NCBI GenBank assembly: GCA_003135055.1
Contig: PLDF01000359.1
Location: 940 to 64,939 of the forward strand
DNA: 64,000 bases
Direction: 5' to 3'
From: Bryobacterales bacterium
Lineage (GTDB): Bacteria > Acidobacteriota > Terriglobia > Bryobacterales > Bryobacteraceae
How positions within the stretch are numbered: the stretch's first letter is position 1; every line of letters starts with the position of its first letter. The position numbers and the translations under genes were made by a program. The notes below the pieces were generated by a model that did no database searches, had not been told where the DNA came from, and saw only the letters and a program-made list of their open reading frames with translations. Positions 41,603 through 49,204 of this stretch are shown piece by piece.

Positions 41603-42700
41603 CTAACTGAAGGGGAGGAGCATTTGTTCGTCGAACTCGCAGGCGCGGCGGTAATCGAGATGACGGGCTTCGTCGGCGCGGTCCCACGAAAGGAGAATCC
41701 AGACTAACTCGCGGGCGGATTCGTCCAGAACGGCGCGATCGCCAATCACTTGAGCGGCCTCATGCCAGCACTGGACGATTTCGTAGCACTCCGCGATGCG
41801 TCCGGCGTCGCGGGTGAGGCGGCGGCCGATGCGCGACAGACGGCAGAATTCGATCCAGCCCCCCGCCGGATGCCGCAGGGCGCGCTGTATGCCGCGGATC
41901 GATTCGTCGTCCGGCTCGGTTACGGCGCCGGGAACGATCAGCGTGGAAGTGCGGCCGGCGAAGGCGAACGCGGGCGTCCGCAGATCTTTCAGCACGACGA
42001 GGAAGCGGCGGGCGGCGCAGAAATCCTGGAGGCGCGCCAGGCTCGATTCGGCGTCGCCTTCGAGGCGCAATCCTAACTGCGCGGCCAGGTCGCCGGCGAG
42101 CGCGGCCAGGCTGCGTTCGCCGCAATCGACGGAAAGGATGGCGTCGAAATCCTGCCGGTAGGCGTGGATGAATTGCCCGGCAATGGAATCGCTGGAATCG
42201 GCGGCGGCTGATTCGGCTATCGATTCGGCGACCGATTGGGCGCCCGGGCGGTCGGCGATGGCGATGCCGAGCACTTCCAGATCGGGGTTGCGCGGGGCGC
42301 CGGAGTATGGTGGCGGCATATGCCCTCGCACCCAGCGCTTGATGGCGCGGAAGGCGTTGGCTTCGAAGAGGGGCACCAGAACGCGCGGCGGGGCGCAATC
42401 GTCGCATTTCACGAAGGCGATGCGCAGGCCTTCGGCGGCGGGCTCATTGACCAGCGCGTCTTCCCATTGGGCGCGCGGCCAGCGGGAAGGCAGCGAAGCG
42501 CGAGAGAAAAGCACCAGCGCCATATCGGAACCTTGCGCCTGGCGGGCTTTTTCGGCCAGATCTTCGGCGGGCAGCATTTCTCCCGCGTCGAGTAAGACTC
42601 GAACGCCGGCGCCGCGCTCGATGAAGGCGGCGACGCTTTCGGCGAGGGCGCGATCGGCAGGCGCGAAGCAGAGAAATAAAGTCGGGTTCAGAGTTTGCAC
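41603..42700 (-). CDS. TIR-domain protein with degenerate NB-ARC-like region
   Basis: 365 residues. The first 140 form a TIR-like domain: TLFLCFAPADRALAESVAAF (strand A, helix), VRVLLDAGEMLPAEDLAEKA, then DMALVLFSRASLPSRWPRAQ followed by WEDAL, where Glu in WED takes the place of the NADase Glu. A middle segment (IAGQFIHAYRQDFDAILSVD, SLAALAGDLAAQLGL) resembles strand and helix of STAND/NB-ARC proteins but lacks a P-loop. The C-terminal 90 residues are helical. TIR proteins often act in cell-suicide defence, but this has no visible effector partner. It overlaps the O-methyltransferase by 13 bases. Confidence 0.7.
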   Translation of the reverse strand: MQTLNPTLFLCFAPADRALAESVAAFIERGAGVRVLLDAGEMLPAEDLAEKARQAQGSDMALVLFSRASLPSRWPRAQWEDALVNEPAAEGLRIAFVKCDDCAPPRVLVPLFEANAFRAIKRWVRGHMPPPYSGAPRNPDLEVLGIAIADRPGAQSVAESIAESAAADSSDSIAGQFIHAYRQDFDAILSVDCGERSLAALAGDLAAQLGLRLEGDAESSLARLQDFCAARRFLVVLKDLRTPAFAFAGRTSTLIVPGAVTEPDDESIRGIQRALRHPAGGWIEFCRLSRIGRRLTRDAGRIAECYEIVQCWHEAAQVIGDRAVLDESARELVWILLSWDRADEARHLDYRRACEFDEQMLLPFS

Positions 42701-43350
42701 GCCAACGTCAGACCATCGCCCAGGGGGACCAGGCTGATGGCAACCCGGGCGTCGCTGTACACGTTAGCGTTAAAGGCGCGAATGGCCTCGGTGTCTGCGT
42801 CGGTAGCGGACAGGTCGATGGGGCGGCCATCCCAAAGGACATTGTCGACGGCGATCAGACCGCCGGGCCGGAGCAACTGGAGCGCCCGCTCGTAATAGTT
42901 GGAGTAGTTGGTCTTATCGGCGTCGATGAAAGCGAAATCGAAAGTTCCGGATTGGCCTTCGGCGATGAAGCGGTCGAGCGTCTGCACGGCGGGACCGAGG
43001 TGCAAGTCCACGCGGTCTTCGACGCCCGCGGCGCGCCAGGTTTGCCGGGCACGGATGGTGAATTCTTCGCTGAGGTCGCAGGCTATCACTTTGCCGCCCG
43101 CGGGCAGCGCGAGGGCAACCCAGGTAGAGCTGTAGCCCATGAAGACGCCCACTTCGAGAGTCTTCTTCGCGCCCGTGATGCGAGCTAGCAGATGCAGGAA
43201 TTGGCCTTGCTCGGGGGCGGTCTGCATGCCGGCGTGGGGGTGGCTTTCGGTATCTTCGCGCAGATGTTTCAGCGCTTCGGGCTCGCGAAGAGTGATGGCG
43301 CGGATGTATCGATCGAGCTCGTCGGTGATGGTGAGATTGGTTCGGGACAT
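42688..43350 (-). CDS. SAM-dependent O-methyltransferase (caffeoyl-CoA type)
   Basis: 220 residues, the normal length of the class. SAM site: KTLEVGVFMGYSSTWVALAL; acidic loop: KVIACDLSEEF; FDFAFIDADKTNYSNYYERA is the metal-binding Asp segment; LIAVDNVLWDGRP is the next. These enzymes methylate catechol-like hydroxyls with a divalent metal. Gene order is transporter, methyltransferase, TIR protein, all close or overlapping. The stop of this gene lies inside the TIR gene. Confidence 0.93.
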   Translation of the reverse strand: MSRTNLTITDELDRYIRAITLREPEALKHLREDTESHPHAGMQTAPEQGQFLHLLARITGAKKTLEVGVFMGYSSTWVALALPAGGKVIACDLSEEFTIRARQTWRAAGVEDRVDLHLGPAVQTLDRFIAEGQSGTFDFAFIDADKTNYSNYYERALQLLRPGGLIAVDNVLWDGRPIDLSATDADTEAIRAFNANVYSDARVAISLVPLGDGLTLACKL

Positions 43351-43377
43351 ATTGGTTCGAGACAGCGACTAACGATT

Positions 43378-44649
43378 TTACCCCGCCACGAACATGCACA
43401 CCGCGGCGGCGGTCATTACGATGGCGGCGAGCCAGCCTAAAACGCGCAGCCACGCGGGATTCACGCGGGAACCCATCACGGTGGCGTCGGTGGTGAGGAG
43501 CACGATCAATACGATCAGCGGCGGCGCCAAAACGCCGTTCGCCACGGCCGACCAGAATAGCATCTTGACCGCGGGGACGCGGGCATAGACCAAGCCCAGG
43601 CCGATGGCCATCGAGATAGCGAGCACGGCATAAAACTTGGGCGCGACTCGCGGCTTGGCATCGAGCGAACCGCGCCAGGCCATGGCTTCGGCGATGGCGT
43701 AGGCGCAGGAACCGGCGAGCACGGGAACGCCCAGCAACCCGGTGCCGACGAGGCCCAGCGTGAATAGCCAGTAGGCGCCGTTGCCGGCGAGCGGCCGCAG
43801 GGCTTCGGCCGCCTGGCCGGCGGTCTCGATGTTCGTGAGTCCGTGAGCGTGGAGCGTGGCGGCGGTGGTGAGGATGATGAAGTACATCACGAAGTTCGAA
43901 AAGAGCATGCCGGTGAGCACGTCGGTTCGCGAGTCGTTCAACTCCTCGTCGGTGGCTCCCTTGCGCTGCGCCAGCGTGGTCCGGCCCTTGGACCGCTCCT
44001 CTTCCACTTCCTCCGCGGCCTGCCAGAAGAAAAGGTAAGGCGAGATGGTGGTGCCGAGGATTCCGACGAGCACCGAAAGGTAGGCGCCGGACCATTGAAT
44101 TTCGGGGACGAACGTGGCGTGCAGCACCTTGGCCCAATCGGGCCGGGCGATGAACGCGGTTATGACGTAGGCGAACAACACCAGCGTGAGCCACTTGAGA
44201 ACGCGCGCCATGTGGCGATAACTGGTGACGCAGAGCAGCAGGACGATGACGACTGCGTATGCGGGAGTCCACCAGAATGCGCTGACGCCGGAGACCATTT
44301 GGGTGGCTTCGCCCATGCCGCCGAGATCGGCGCCGATGTTGATGACGTTGGCGACGATGAGCACCGAACACGCGAACCAGAGCACCCAGCGGGGATAGCG
44401 GCGGCGGATGACGGCAGAGAGACCGCGGCCGGTGACCATGCCGAGGCGCGCGCACATGAGTTGCACGGCGACCATGAGGGGGAAGGAGAAGAGCGCGGTC
44501 CAGAGCGGGCCATAGCCGAAGGTGGCGCCGGTTACGGAGTAGGTGGCGATGCCGGACGGGTCGTCATCGGCGGCGCCGGTGATGAGGCCGGGGCCGAGTT
44601 TGGAAAAGAATCTGCGAACGAAACCTTCGGAAGGGTTCGGCTGGTTCAA
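43378..44649 (-). CDS. Nramp-like divalent-metal transporter, divergent
   Basis: 423 residues with about eleven membrane helices in the Nramp layout. The first helix has GAADDDPSGIATYSVTGA in place of the canonical DPGN motif (DPS-G here), and the sixth has TTISPYLFFWQAAEE where canonical Nramps have a Met-Pro-His. The rest (FAVVIVLLLC-type helices, LGLVYARVPAVKMLFWSAVA) follows the family. These two sites bind the metal in true Mn/Fe Nramps, so selectivity may differ (related subgroups carry Mg or Al). It lies 27 bases upstream of the O-methyltransferase. Confidence 0.85.
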   Translation of the reverse strand: MNQPNPSEGFVRRFFSKLGPGLITGAADDDPSGIATYSVTGATFGYGPLWTALFSFPLMVAVQLMCARLGMVTGRGLSAVIRRRYPRWVLWFACSVLIVANVINIGADLGGMGEATQMVSGVSAFWWTPAYAVVIVLLLCVTSYRHMARVLKWLTLVLFAYVITAFIARPDWAKVLHATFVPEIQWSGAYLSVLVGILGTTISPYLFFWQAAEEVEEERSKGRTTLAQRKGATDEELNDSRTDVLTGMLFSNFVMYFIILTTAATLHAHGLTNIETAGQAAEALRPLAGNGAYWLFTLGLVGTGLLGVPVLAGSCAYAIAEAMAWRGSLDAKPRVAPKFYAVLAISMAIGLGLVYARVPAVKMLFWSAVANGVLAPPLIVLIVLLTTDATVMGSRVNPAWLRVLGWLAAIVMTAAAVCMFVAG

Positions 44650-44721
44650 TGCTTAAGGATAGCAGGCGGATGGGGGCAGAGTCCTCGCGTTGAGTTCGCG
44701 TAGTTCGCTTAAGTGAGGAAT

Positions 44722-44757
44722 GTGTCTTCAACGCGGAGGCGCGGAGATTTGGAGCCG
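44722..44757. repeat. half-copy of the AACGCGGAG element
   Basis: GTCTTCAACGCGGAGGCGCG followed by GAGATTTGGAG matches the right arm of the element at 40494-40618, on the opposite strand. No partner arm lies nearby. Confidence 0.75.
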
Positions 44758-44939
44758 GCCCGGAGTTTTATAGAGCTTGTTGATGAGTTCAAGGCAACGG
44801 CTAAGTTCGCCGAGCAAGCGGAGAAACCCGTTATGGATGGGTATGACGTTGTGGCGGCTTCAGCCTGATTCGGCCTTCGTCTTACGTGCGATCATGTTCA
44901 GGTGGTTTGCTCCAATCGCGTCGAATCGAGCCGGAAACG

Positions 44940-45542
44940 ATGAACGGTCAGGTTCCACAGCCGATCACGCTGACCGGGCTGGCGGTCAGCCTCGAGCCTT
45001 TGTCCATGGAGCACGCCGGCGCATTGCTGGAAGCTGCCCAGAGCGAAGAGATATGGCTGCATACGCTCGATCAGCCGCGAACCATGGATGCAATGCAAGA
45101 TTACATCGCCAGGGCTCTGGGCGAGCGGGACAACAAAACCGGGATTCCATTTGCCGTCCGGCACATCGAGACCAATCGCTTTGTCGGGTCCACGAGGTAC
45201 GCGAATATTGCGCCGCTGCGCGGCGGTCTTGAGATTGGCTTCACCTGGTATGCGCCGCAGTTCTGGCGTACTTCCGTCAATACCGAGTGCAAGTATCTGT
45301 TGCTGAAGCATGCGTTCGAAACGCTGCGGTACATCCGCGTCGAATTGCAAGCGATGGTGGACAATGCACGTTCCCGCGCCGCCATCCTTCGCCTTGGCGC
45401 GATCGAAGAGGGCGTGCTGCGGTCGCGTATAGTCAGGCGCAACGGGCAACGGTTCGACTCGGTCTTTTTTAGTATTTTGGACAGTGAGTGGCCAGGGGTT
45501 AAGGCGAGGCTCGAGGACTCACTGAAATCACGAGCGGCCTGA
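44940..45542 (+). CDS. GNAT-family N-acetyltransferase (RimJ/RimL type)
   Basis: 200 residues. The pattern is that of RimJ/RimL-like GNATs: VSLEPLSMEHAGALLEAAQS at the start, GSTRYANIAPLRGGLEIGFT in the core, the acetyl-CoA loop replaced by VNTECKYLLLKHAFETLRYI, and LQAMVDNARSRAAILRLGA near the end. The family acetylates ribosomal proteins, antibiotics or metabolites. The ATG at 44940 was chosen over one 18 codons earlier because the domain starts here. It is alone on this strand. Confidence 0.9.
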   Translation: MNGQVPQPITLTGLAVSLEPLSMEHAGALLEAAQSEEIWLHTLDQPRTMDAMQDYIARALGERDNKTGIPFAVRHIETNRFVGSTRYANIAPLRGGLEIGFTWYAPQFWRTSVNTECKYLLLKHAFETLRYIRVELQAMVDNARSRAAILRLGAIEEGVLRSRIVRRNGQRFDSVFFSILDSEWPGVKARLEDSLKSRAA

Positions 45543-45659
45543 AGGGTGTTTTTCATGGCCCGTCTGGTTAGGTTTACAGGCTTCTATCGCAGCTTGCGCC
45601 CGACGTGCCGAGCGCTCGGCGCGGCTCGGGAACGGGCAGGCCATGGGCCCGCGCCACTA

Positions 45660-45730
45660 CTACCGGATGCGGCCGTCGGGGCGCAGGCGGAGGGTTTGGC
45701 CGCGCCAGGCGAGCCGCCATCCCAAAACAA
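45660..45730 (-). pseudogene. orphan 3' end of an HpnI-like glycosyltransferase gene
   Basis: On the minus strand this stretch reads LGWRLAWRGQTLRLRPDGRI followed by a stop. The end of hpnI, 1.3 kb away, reads VVWRGQTLRLRRDGRI and a stop. The DNA also aligns (GTTTGGCCGCGCC in both). It is too short to be a gene and is not identical, so it looks like a diverged 3' fragment. The higBA pair lies between the two copies. Confidence 0.45.
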
Positions 45731-45770
45731 GTTAGCAAAACGCTAAGATGTGATTTCGCAATTTGCTAAC
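45731..45770 (+). promoter_or_regulatory. inverted-repeat operator before higBA
   Basis: GTTAGCAAA (45731-45739) and TTTGCTAAC (45762-45770) are perfect inverted repeats with a 22-base spacer; a third half GCTAA at 45742-45746 pairs with the first (TTAGCAAAACGCTAA). It lies 10-50 bases before the higB start, where an autoregulatory operator of a toxin-antitoxin operon is expected. Confidence 0.7.
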
Positions 45771-45779
45771 ATGTATTGA

Positions 45780-46076
45780 GTGAACGTGATCAGCCAGCGC
45801 GGCTTGAAACTGCTCCTGAACGGAAAATCCGAGGATGTGGCGAAAGAGGCGATGGCGTGGTTCATGTCGGCGCGGGCATCGTGCTGGATGCGCCTTGAGG
45901 ACGTTCGCGAGGAGTATCCGTCGGCAGACCAGGTTGGCCGAGTGCTGATTTTCAACGTGCGGAACAACCGGTACCGGCTGATCGTTCGAGCGGAGTACGG
46001 CGTGCAAAAGCTCTACGTCAAGGCGCTGTTGACGCATAAGGAATACGACCGCAAGGAGTGGAAGCGATGGGCGTGA
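45780..46076 (+). CDS. higB: HigB-family mRNA-interferase toxin
   Basis: 98 residues, GTG start at 45780. The sequence shows the small RelE/HigB fold: AKEAMAWFMSARASCWMRL, VLIFNVRNNRYRLIVRAEY and LYVKALLTHKEYDRKEWKRW; the basic residues Lys/Arg and the His/Tyr in the last segment are the usual active-site set. HigB cleaves mRNA on the ribosome. The antitoxin gene overlaps its end by 10 bases. The toxin comes first, as in higBA operons. The inverted repeat upstream is the probable operator. Confidence 0.9.
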   Translation: MNVISQRGLKLLLNGKSEDVAKEAMAWFMSARASCWMRLEDVREEYPSADQVGRVLIFNVRNNRYRLIVRAEYGVQKLYVKALLTHKEYDRKEWKRWA

Positions 46077-46561
46077 CAAAAGTCTTAACCAGAGATAGAG
46101 CAACCACGCGGAATCGGGCTGCCGGAGTGCCAGGACGGACGCCGAGTCGAACAGCCAACGTCGGCATTGGCCCGATCGACCCTGCCAGGTATGGAAAGCT
46201 CTGCGCAACGGTAGTCCCCAAGATAATCGAGTCCGATGATGAATTCGACCGGCTGGCGGAGGCAATGGAAACGATAGACTTCAAAGCAAATCCCACCCCC
46301 GAGGAAAAGACTGTCTCGGCGCTGCTCGCTCGACTGATTCAGGACTACGACGACCAGCACCATGCGTTACCGGAAGCGCTGCCAAGCGAGATGATCGTGT
46401 TTCTGATGAATCAACGCGGCTTGCGGCCGTCCAATTTGCTGCCAATTTTCGGCTCGCGCAGCGTTGCCTCCGATGTGCTCAGGGGCAAGCGGGAGCCGAG
46501 CAAGGCCCATGTCCGCAAACTGGCCGAGTTCTTCCATGTATCGACGGACCTATTTCTGTGA
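46067..46561 (+). CDS. higA: HigA-type antitoxin with HTH domain
   Basis: 164 residues from ATG at 46067, preceded by AAGGAG. The N-terminal 50 residues are basic and low complexity; an acidic middle (IIESDDEFDRLAEAMETIDF) and a C-terminal XRE-like helix-turn-helix follow (SEMIVFLMNQRGLRPSNLLP, FGSRSVASDVLRGKREPSKA, HVRKLAEFFHVS). It binds and blocks HigB and represses the operon. The long N-terminal extension is unusual for HigA, and an alternative start at a later Met is possible. Confidence 0.88.
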   Translation: MGVTKVLTRDRATTRNRAAGVPGRTPSRTANVGIGPIDPARYGKLCATVVPKIIESDDEFDRLAEAMETIDFKANPTPEEKTVSALLARLIQDYDDQHHALPEALPSEMIVFLMNQRGLRPSNLLPIFGSRSVASDVLRGKREPSKAHVRKLAEFFHVSTDLFL

Positions 46562-47002
46562 CGACCAGGGCGTTAGAATCGGTTCAGCCTCCGTAATTTG
46601 GGTAGAGTCAACGCACTGACTCTAGTGTAGCGTTTCGATAATTACATATCCATAATCTTCTGTTTCGCGAATGCGGGCCGATGAGGGGCAGAGACCAAAA
46701 TCGAAAAGAGGCATTGGCCCAAAATGCTTTCCGTCTGGGGTGGCGATCAACTTCGGATGCTCGGCCCGCCTGGCCGGCAAGAAGGTCATAGTTACCTGGG
46801 CGTTTAAGGATATGTTTTAATGAAACGCAATACGCTGCGATTTGCGGAACGTCTGGCTGCAAGGAGCCGGCAACGATCCGGTTGGATGAGAGCGACGATG
46901 CCGAATATGGTAGAAGTGAGCGAGTGTTCTCGTTTCCCAATCACGCTATGAAGGTACGCTCTTCCTGAGTCTTGGTTGCATCAGGTATATTGATGCCGAA
47001 AC
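46562..47002. other. intergenic region, no gene supported
   Basis: Several short frames cross this gap, for example a plus-strand one near 46840-46965 (EPATIRLDESDDAEYGRSER), but none has a start with a ribosome site. It may be decayed DNA brought in with higBA. Confidence 0.4.
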
Positions 47003-48130
47003 TTAGTGCGCCGACACGATCCTCCCGTCTCGGCGCAGCCGCAGGGTTTGGCCGCGCCAGACTACGGTGTCGCCGAACAGGCCGGCTATCCACACCGCGA
47101 AACCGAAGAGATCGCGCAGCGGGATCATCCAGAAGTAGCGGAGAGTGTTGCGGTCTTGCAGCGCGCCGCCGCCGATCCAAATTCCGGCGATCATGCGAAT
47201 GGCTAGCGCCGCGGCGGCCGCCCGCCATGCGCCTGCCGCCAGTGCGACTAGCGCCCACAGCGTGGCGTGCGTGATGGCGTAGCCGTAGTATCCCGAAGGG
47301 CGCGAAACGCGAATCGTGCGCGACCAACGCAATTGGTGACGCCACACTTGCGCCCAGGTTCCGGCGCCGAGGTTGGTTTCGACCACGGGCGATGCGAAAC
47401 GGATGCGGTATCCAAGCTGGCTGATGTGGCGGCCGAGCTGATAATCGTCGGCGAGGTATGGGGCGATGGTTTCGAAACCGCCGATCTGCTGCAATGTCGT
47501 GGCGCGAAACGCCATGGTGGAGCCGAGCGCGAATTCGGCGACGCCCAGCAGGCGCGCGACCAGAACGCTGGGCGCGAATTCCGTGGCGATGCCCAGGGCC
47601 TCGGCGCGCGACGGCCAGGAATCGGCGGCGGCGCGGTAGAGACAAGTGACAAGTCCGGTGTGGGGATCGGCGAGCGGGGCGGCCACGTCGCGGAGATAGT
47701 TGGGCGGCACTTCGATGTCGCTGTCGTTGACCAGCAGCACGGCGTGACGGGCGTGGCGCGCCAATTCGGCGAGCACTCCGGCTTTGGCGTTGGGCGCGGC
47801 GGTGCGGACGATATGCAGCGAAATGGGGATAGCCGGGTAAGCGGATTGCAGGCGGCGGATGTCTTCGATGGCAGCGTCGTTGGGGTCGCTGAGGCCGAAG
47901 AGGATTTCGAAGGTTGGGTAACTCTGGGTGGCGTGGGAGCGCAGGGCGTCGTAGAGGTGCGGGTCGCGGCCGTGGATGGGCTTGAGAATCGAGATGGGCG
48001 GGGTGAAAACCGCTCCCTCACGGTCGCGGCTCCGATCGGACTGGTCGCGGTGACCGGCGCCGAATGCGGCGATCAGCGCCAGCAGGTAGTAGGCGGCGGC
48101 GGCCAGGGCGGGGATTGCGAGCCAGATCAC
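47003..48130 (-). CDS. hpnI: hopanoid biosynthesis glycosyltransferase HpnI
   Basis: 375 residues, GTG start at 48130 that overlaps the preceding stop (GTGA). A membrane helix (WLAIPALAAAAYYLLALIAA) is followed by a family 2/21 (ceramide-glucosyltransferase-like) domain: ISILKPIHGRDPHLYDALRS, NDSDIEVPPNYLRDVAAPL (D-x-D site), SGFETIAPYLADDYQLG-like and QVWRHQLRWSRTIRVSRPSG (the [QR]xxRW motif), then C-terminal helices. It adds N-acetylglucosamine to bacteriohopanetetrol. A palindromic-repeat sequence is built into the coding region at about 48010-48033 (SRDREGAVF), in the linker after the first helix. Confidence 0.85.
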   Translation of the reverse strand: MIWLAIPALAAAAYYLLALIAAFGAGHRDQSDRSRDREGAVFTPPISILKPIHGRDPHLYDALRSHATQSYPTFEILFGLSDPNDAAIEDIRRLQSAYPAIPISLHIVRTAAPNAKAGVLAELARHARHAVLLVNDSDIEVPPNYLRDVAAPLADPHTGLVTCLYRAAADSWPSRAEALGIATEFAPSVLVARLLGVAEFALGSTMAFRATTLQQIGGFETIAPYLADDYQLGRHISQLGYRIRFASPVVETNLGAGTWAQVWRHQLRWSRTIRVSRPSGYYGYAITHATLWALVALAAGAWRAAAAALAIRMIAGIWIGGGALQDRNTLRYFWMIPLRDLFGFAVWIAGLFGDTVVWRGQTLRLRRDGRIVSAH

Positions 48131-48489
48131 AGGGATACTAATACTACTCCACAGACGACCAAACCTGCCCCGGCCCACCGCAGAGCGGTGACGCGCTCCT
48201 TCAGGAAATACTTAGCCAGGATGGTTTCGAGCACATAGGTAACTGCCGTGGCGGGCACGGCGAAACTGAGCTCGGCCACGGTCAGCAGCGCCATATACGC
48301 GAAGAACGAGACGGCCATGGCGGCCACCGAAGCGATGACGAAGCGGTTGCGCGCCAGCGCGGCGGCGACGCGTCCGAGAGCATTGGGGCGGAAATCGCGG
48401 ATCTCGCCATGGCGGCGCATGCCCATGGCTTGCATCACTTCTCCCGCGGTGGTCGCCAGCACGATGACGGCGATATAAATCCACGTCAT
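48127..48489 (-). CDS. small multidrug-resistance/EamA-type membrane protein (second of pair)
   Basis: 120 residues, four membrane helices: WIYIAVIVLATTAGEVMQAM, FVIASVAAMAVSFFAYMALL, ELSFAVPATAVTYVLETILA and ALRWAGAGLVVCGVVLVSL. This is the SMR layout, with Glu in the first helix (GEVMQ) where EmrE has its key Glu. Such short pairs (as ArnE/ArnF) flip undecaprenyl-linked sugars or export cations as heterodimers. Its start overlaps the first partner's stop (ATGA) and its stop overlaps hpnI (GTGA). It may flip a hopanoid or sugar-lipid intermediate; this is inference. Confidence 0.85.
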   Translation of the reverse strand: MTWIYIAVIVLATTAGEVMQAMGMRRHGEIRDFRPNALGRVAAALARNRFVIASVAAMAVSFFAYMALLTVAELSFAVPATAVTYVLETILAKYFLKERVTALRWAGAGLVVCGVVLVSL

Positions 48490-48944
48490 GCGGGCCGCTC
48501 CGGGGCTTGGTCCGGGGCGTGCTGCGCGCCGTGATCCGCACCGTGCCCCGGGCCCTGCTCCGTCTGGGGCGGCGTAGCGGCGCTTACCAACGCCACTCCG
48601 GCTACGATCAGCAGGATGCCCGACCAGCGCTTGACGCCAATCTGCTCGTGGAGAAACGCTCTGCCCAACAGCGCTACCAGCACGTAGCCGATGGAGGTGA
48701 CGGGCAGCACGTAGCTCAAGTCGGCCCAACTGAGCAGCGCCATGCGCGACATCATCCAGAGCACCAGCAGCGCGACGCCGAGCGCGGCCCAGGGTTGAAA
48801 GAGCGCGGTGATGTAGGAAAGCGGCGTGGGCAAAGCGGCCGGCATGCCGCGCTTGAGAAAAAAATTGCCGAAGACGCTGGAGAGCACCACAACCGTGGCG
48901 CAGACCCATGTCTTGATGCGCAGCCGCGCGGCTTCAGCGGTCAT
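48486..48944 (-). CDS. small multidrug-resistance/EamA-type membrane protein (first of pair)
   Basis: 152 residues. Four membrane helices (WVCATVVVLSSVFGNFFLKR, PWAALGVALLVLWMMSRMAL, DLSYVLPVTSIGYVLVALLG, WSGILLIVAGVALVSA) are followed by a His-rich hydrophilic tail (GHGADHGAQHAPDQAPERP). The last tail is absent from its partner and could bind metal. It resembles ArnE/ArnF-like half-transporters. It is encoded just before its partner and then hpnI, all with overlaps. hpnJ follows upstream, 260 bases away, on the same strand. Confidence 0.83.
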   Translation of the reverse strand: MTAEAARLRIKTWVCATVVVLSSVFGNFFLKRGMPAALPTPLSYITALFQPWAALGVALLVLWMMSRMALLSWADLSYVLPVTSIGYVLVALLGRAFLHEQIGVKRWSGILLIVAGVALVSAATPPQTEQGPGHGADHGAQHAPDQAPERPA

Positions 48945-49204
48945 GCGGGGTTAGCGCTCTGACTGAGCGATGTTGTACTGCCGCCCCCAACCACTCCCTC
49001 AGAAGCTGTGAAAAAATTGGGCCGGCTGCCGGGCTGACAGACGAAAGCGTCTGTACCACATTCGTGCGCCTGGTCGTGCGCTTTTGTGGGGCAGGCGCTT
49101 TCGCCTGCCAACCGATTCTTTCGCAGATTCTCACGGTCGTGGGATCGGTAGGCGGCCCGTCGGCAACCGGTCTCGCGATGGCATCGCTTCCCGCGGTCAC
49201 GCGC
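48945..49204. repeat. intergenic gap with two palindromes
   Basis: Between the first transporter and hpnJ: ACAGACG/CGTCTGT at 49037-49054 (related to family A) and the perfect GGCAGGCG/CGCCTGCC at 49090-49109. Nearby TCTCACGGTCGTGGGATCGG (49129) resembles the core of the 163-bp element. Confidence 0.7.

Noticed and set aside
46608-46940. 110-codon minus-strand frame after higA
   Set aside because: No start signal, no motif, and composition unlike neighbours.
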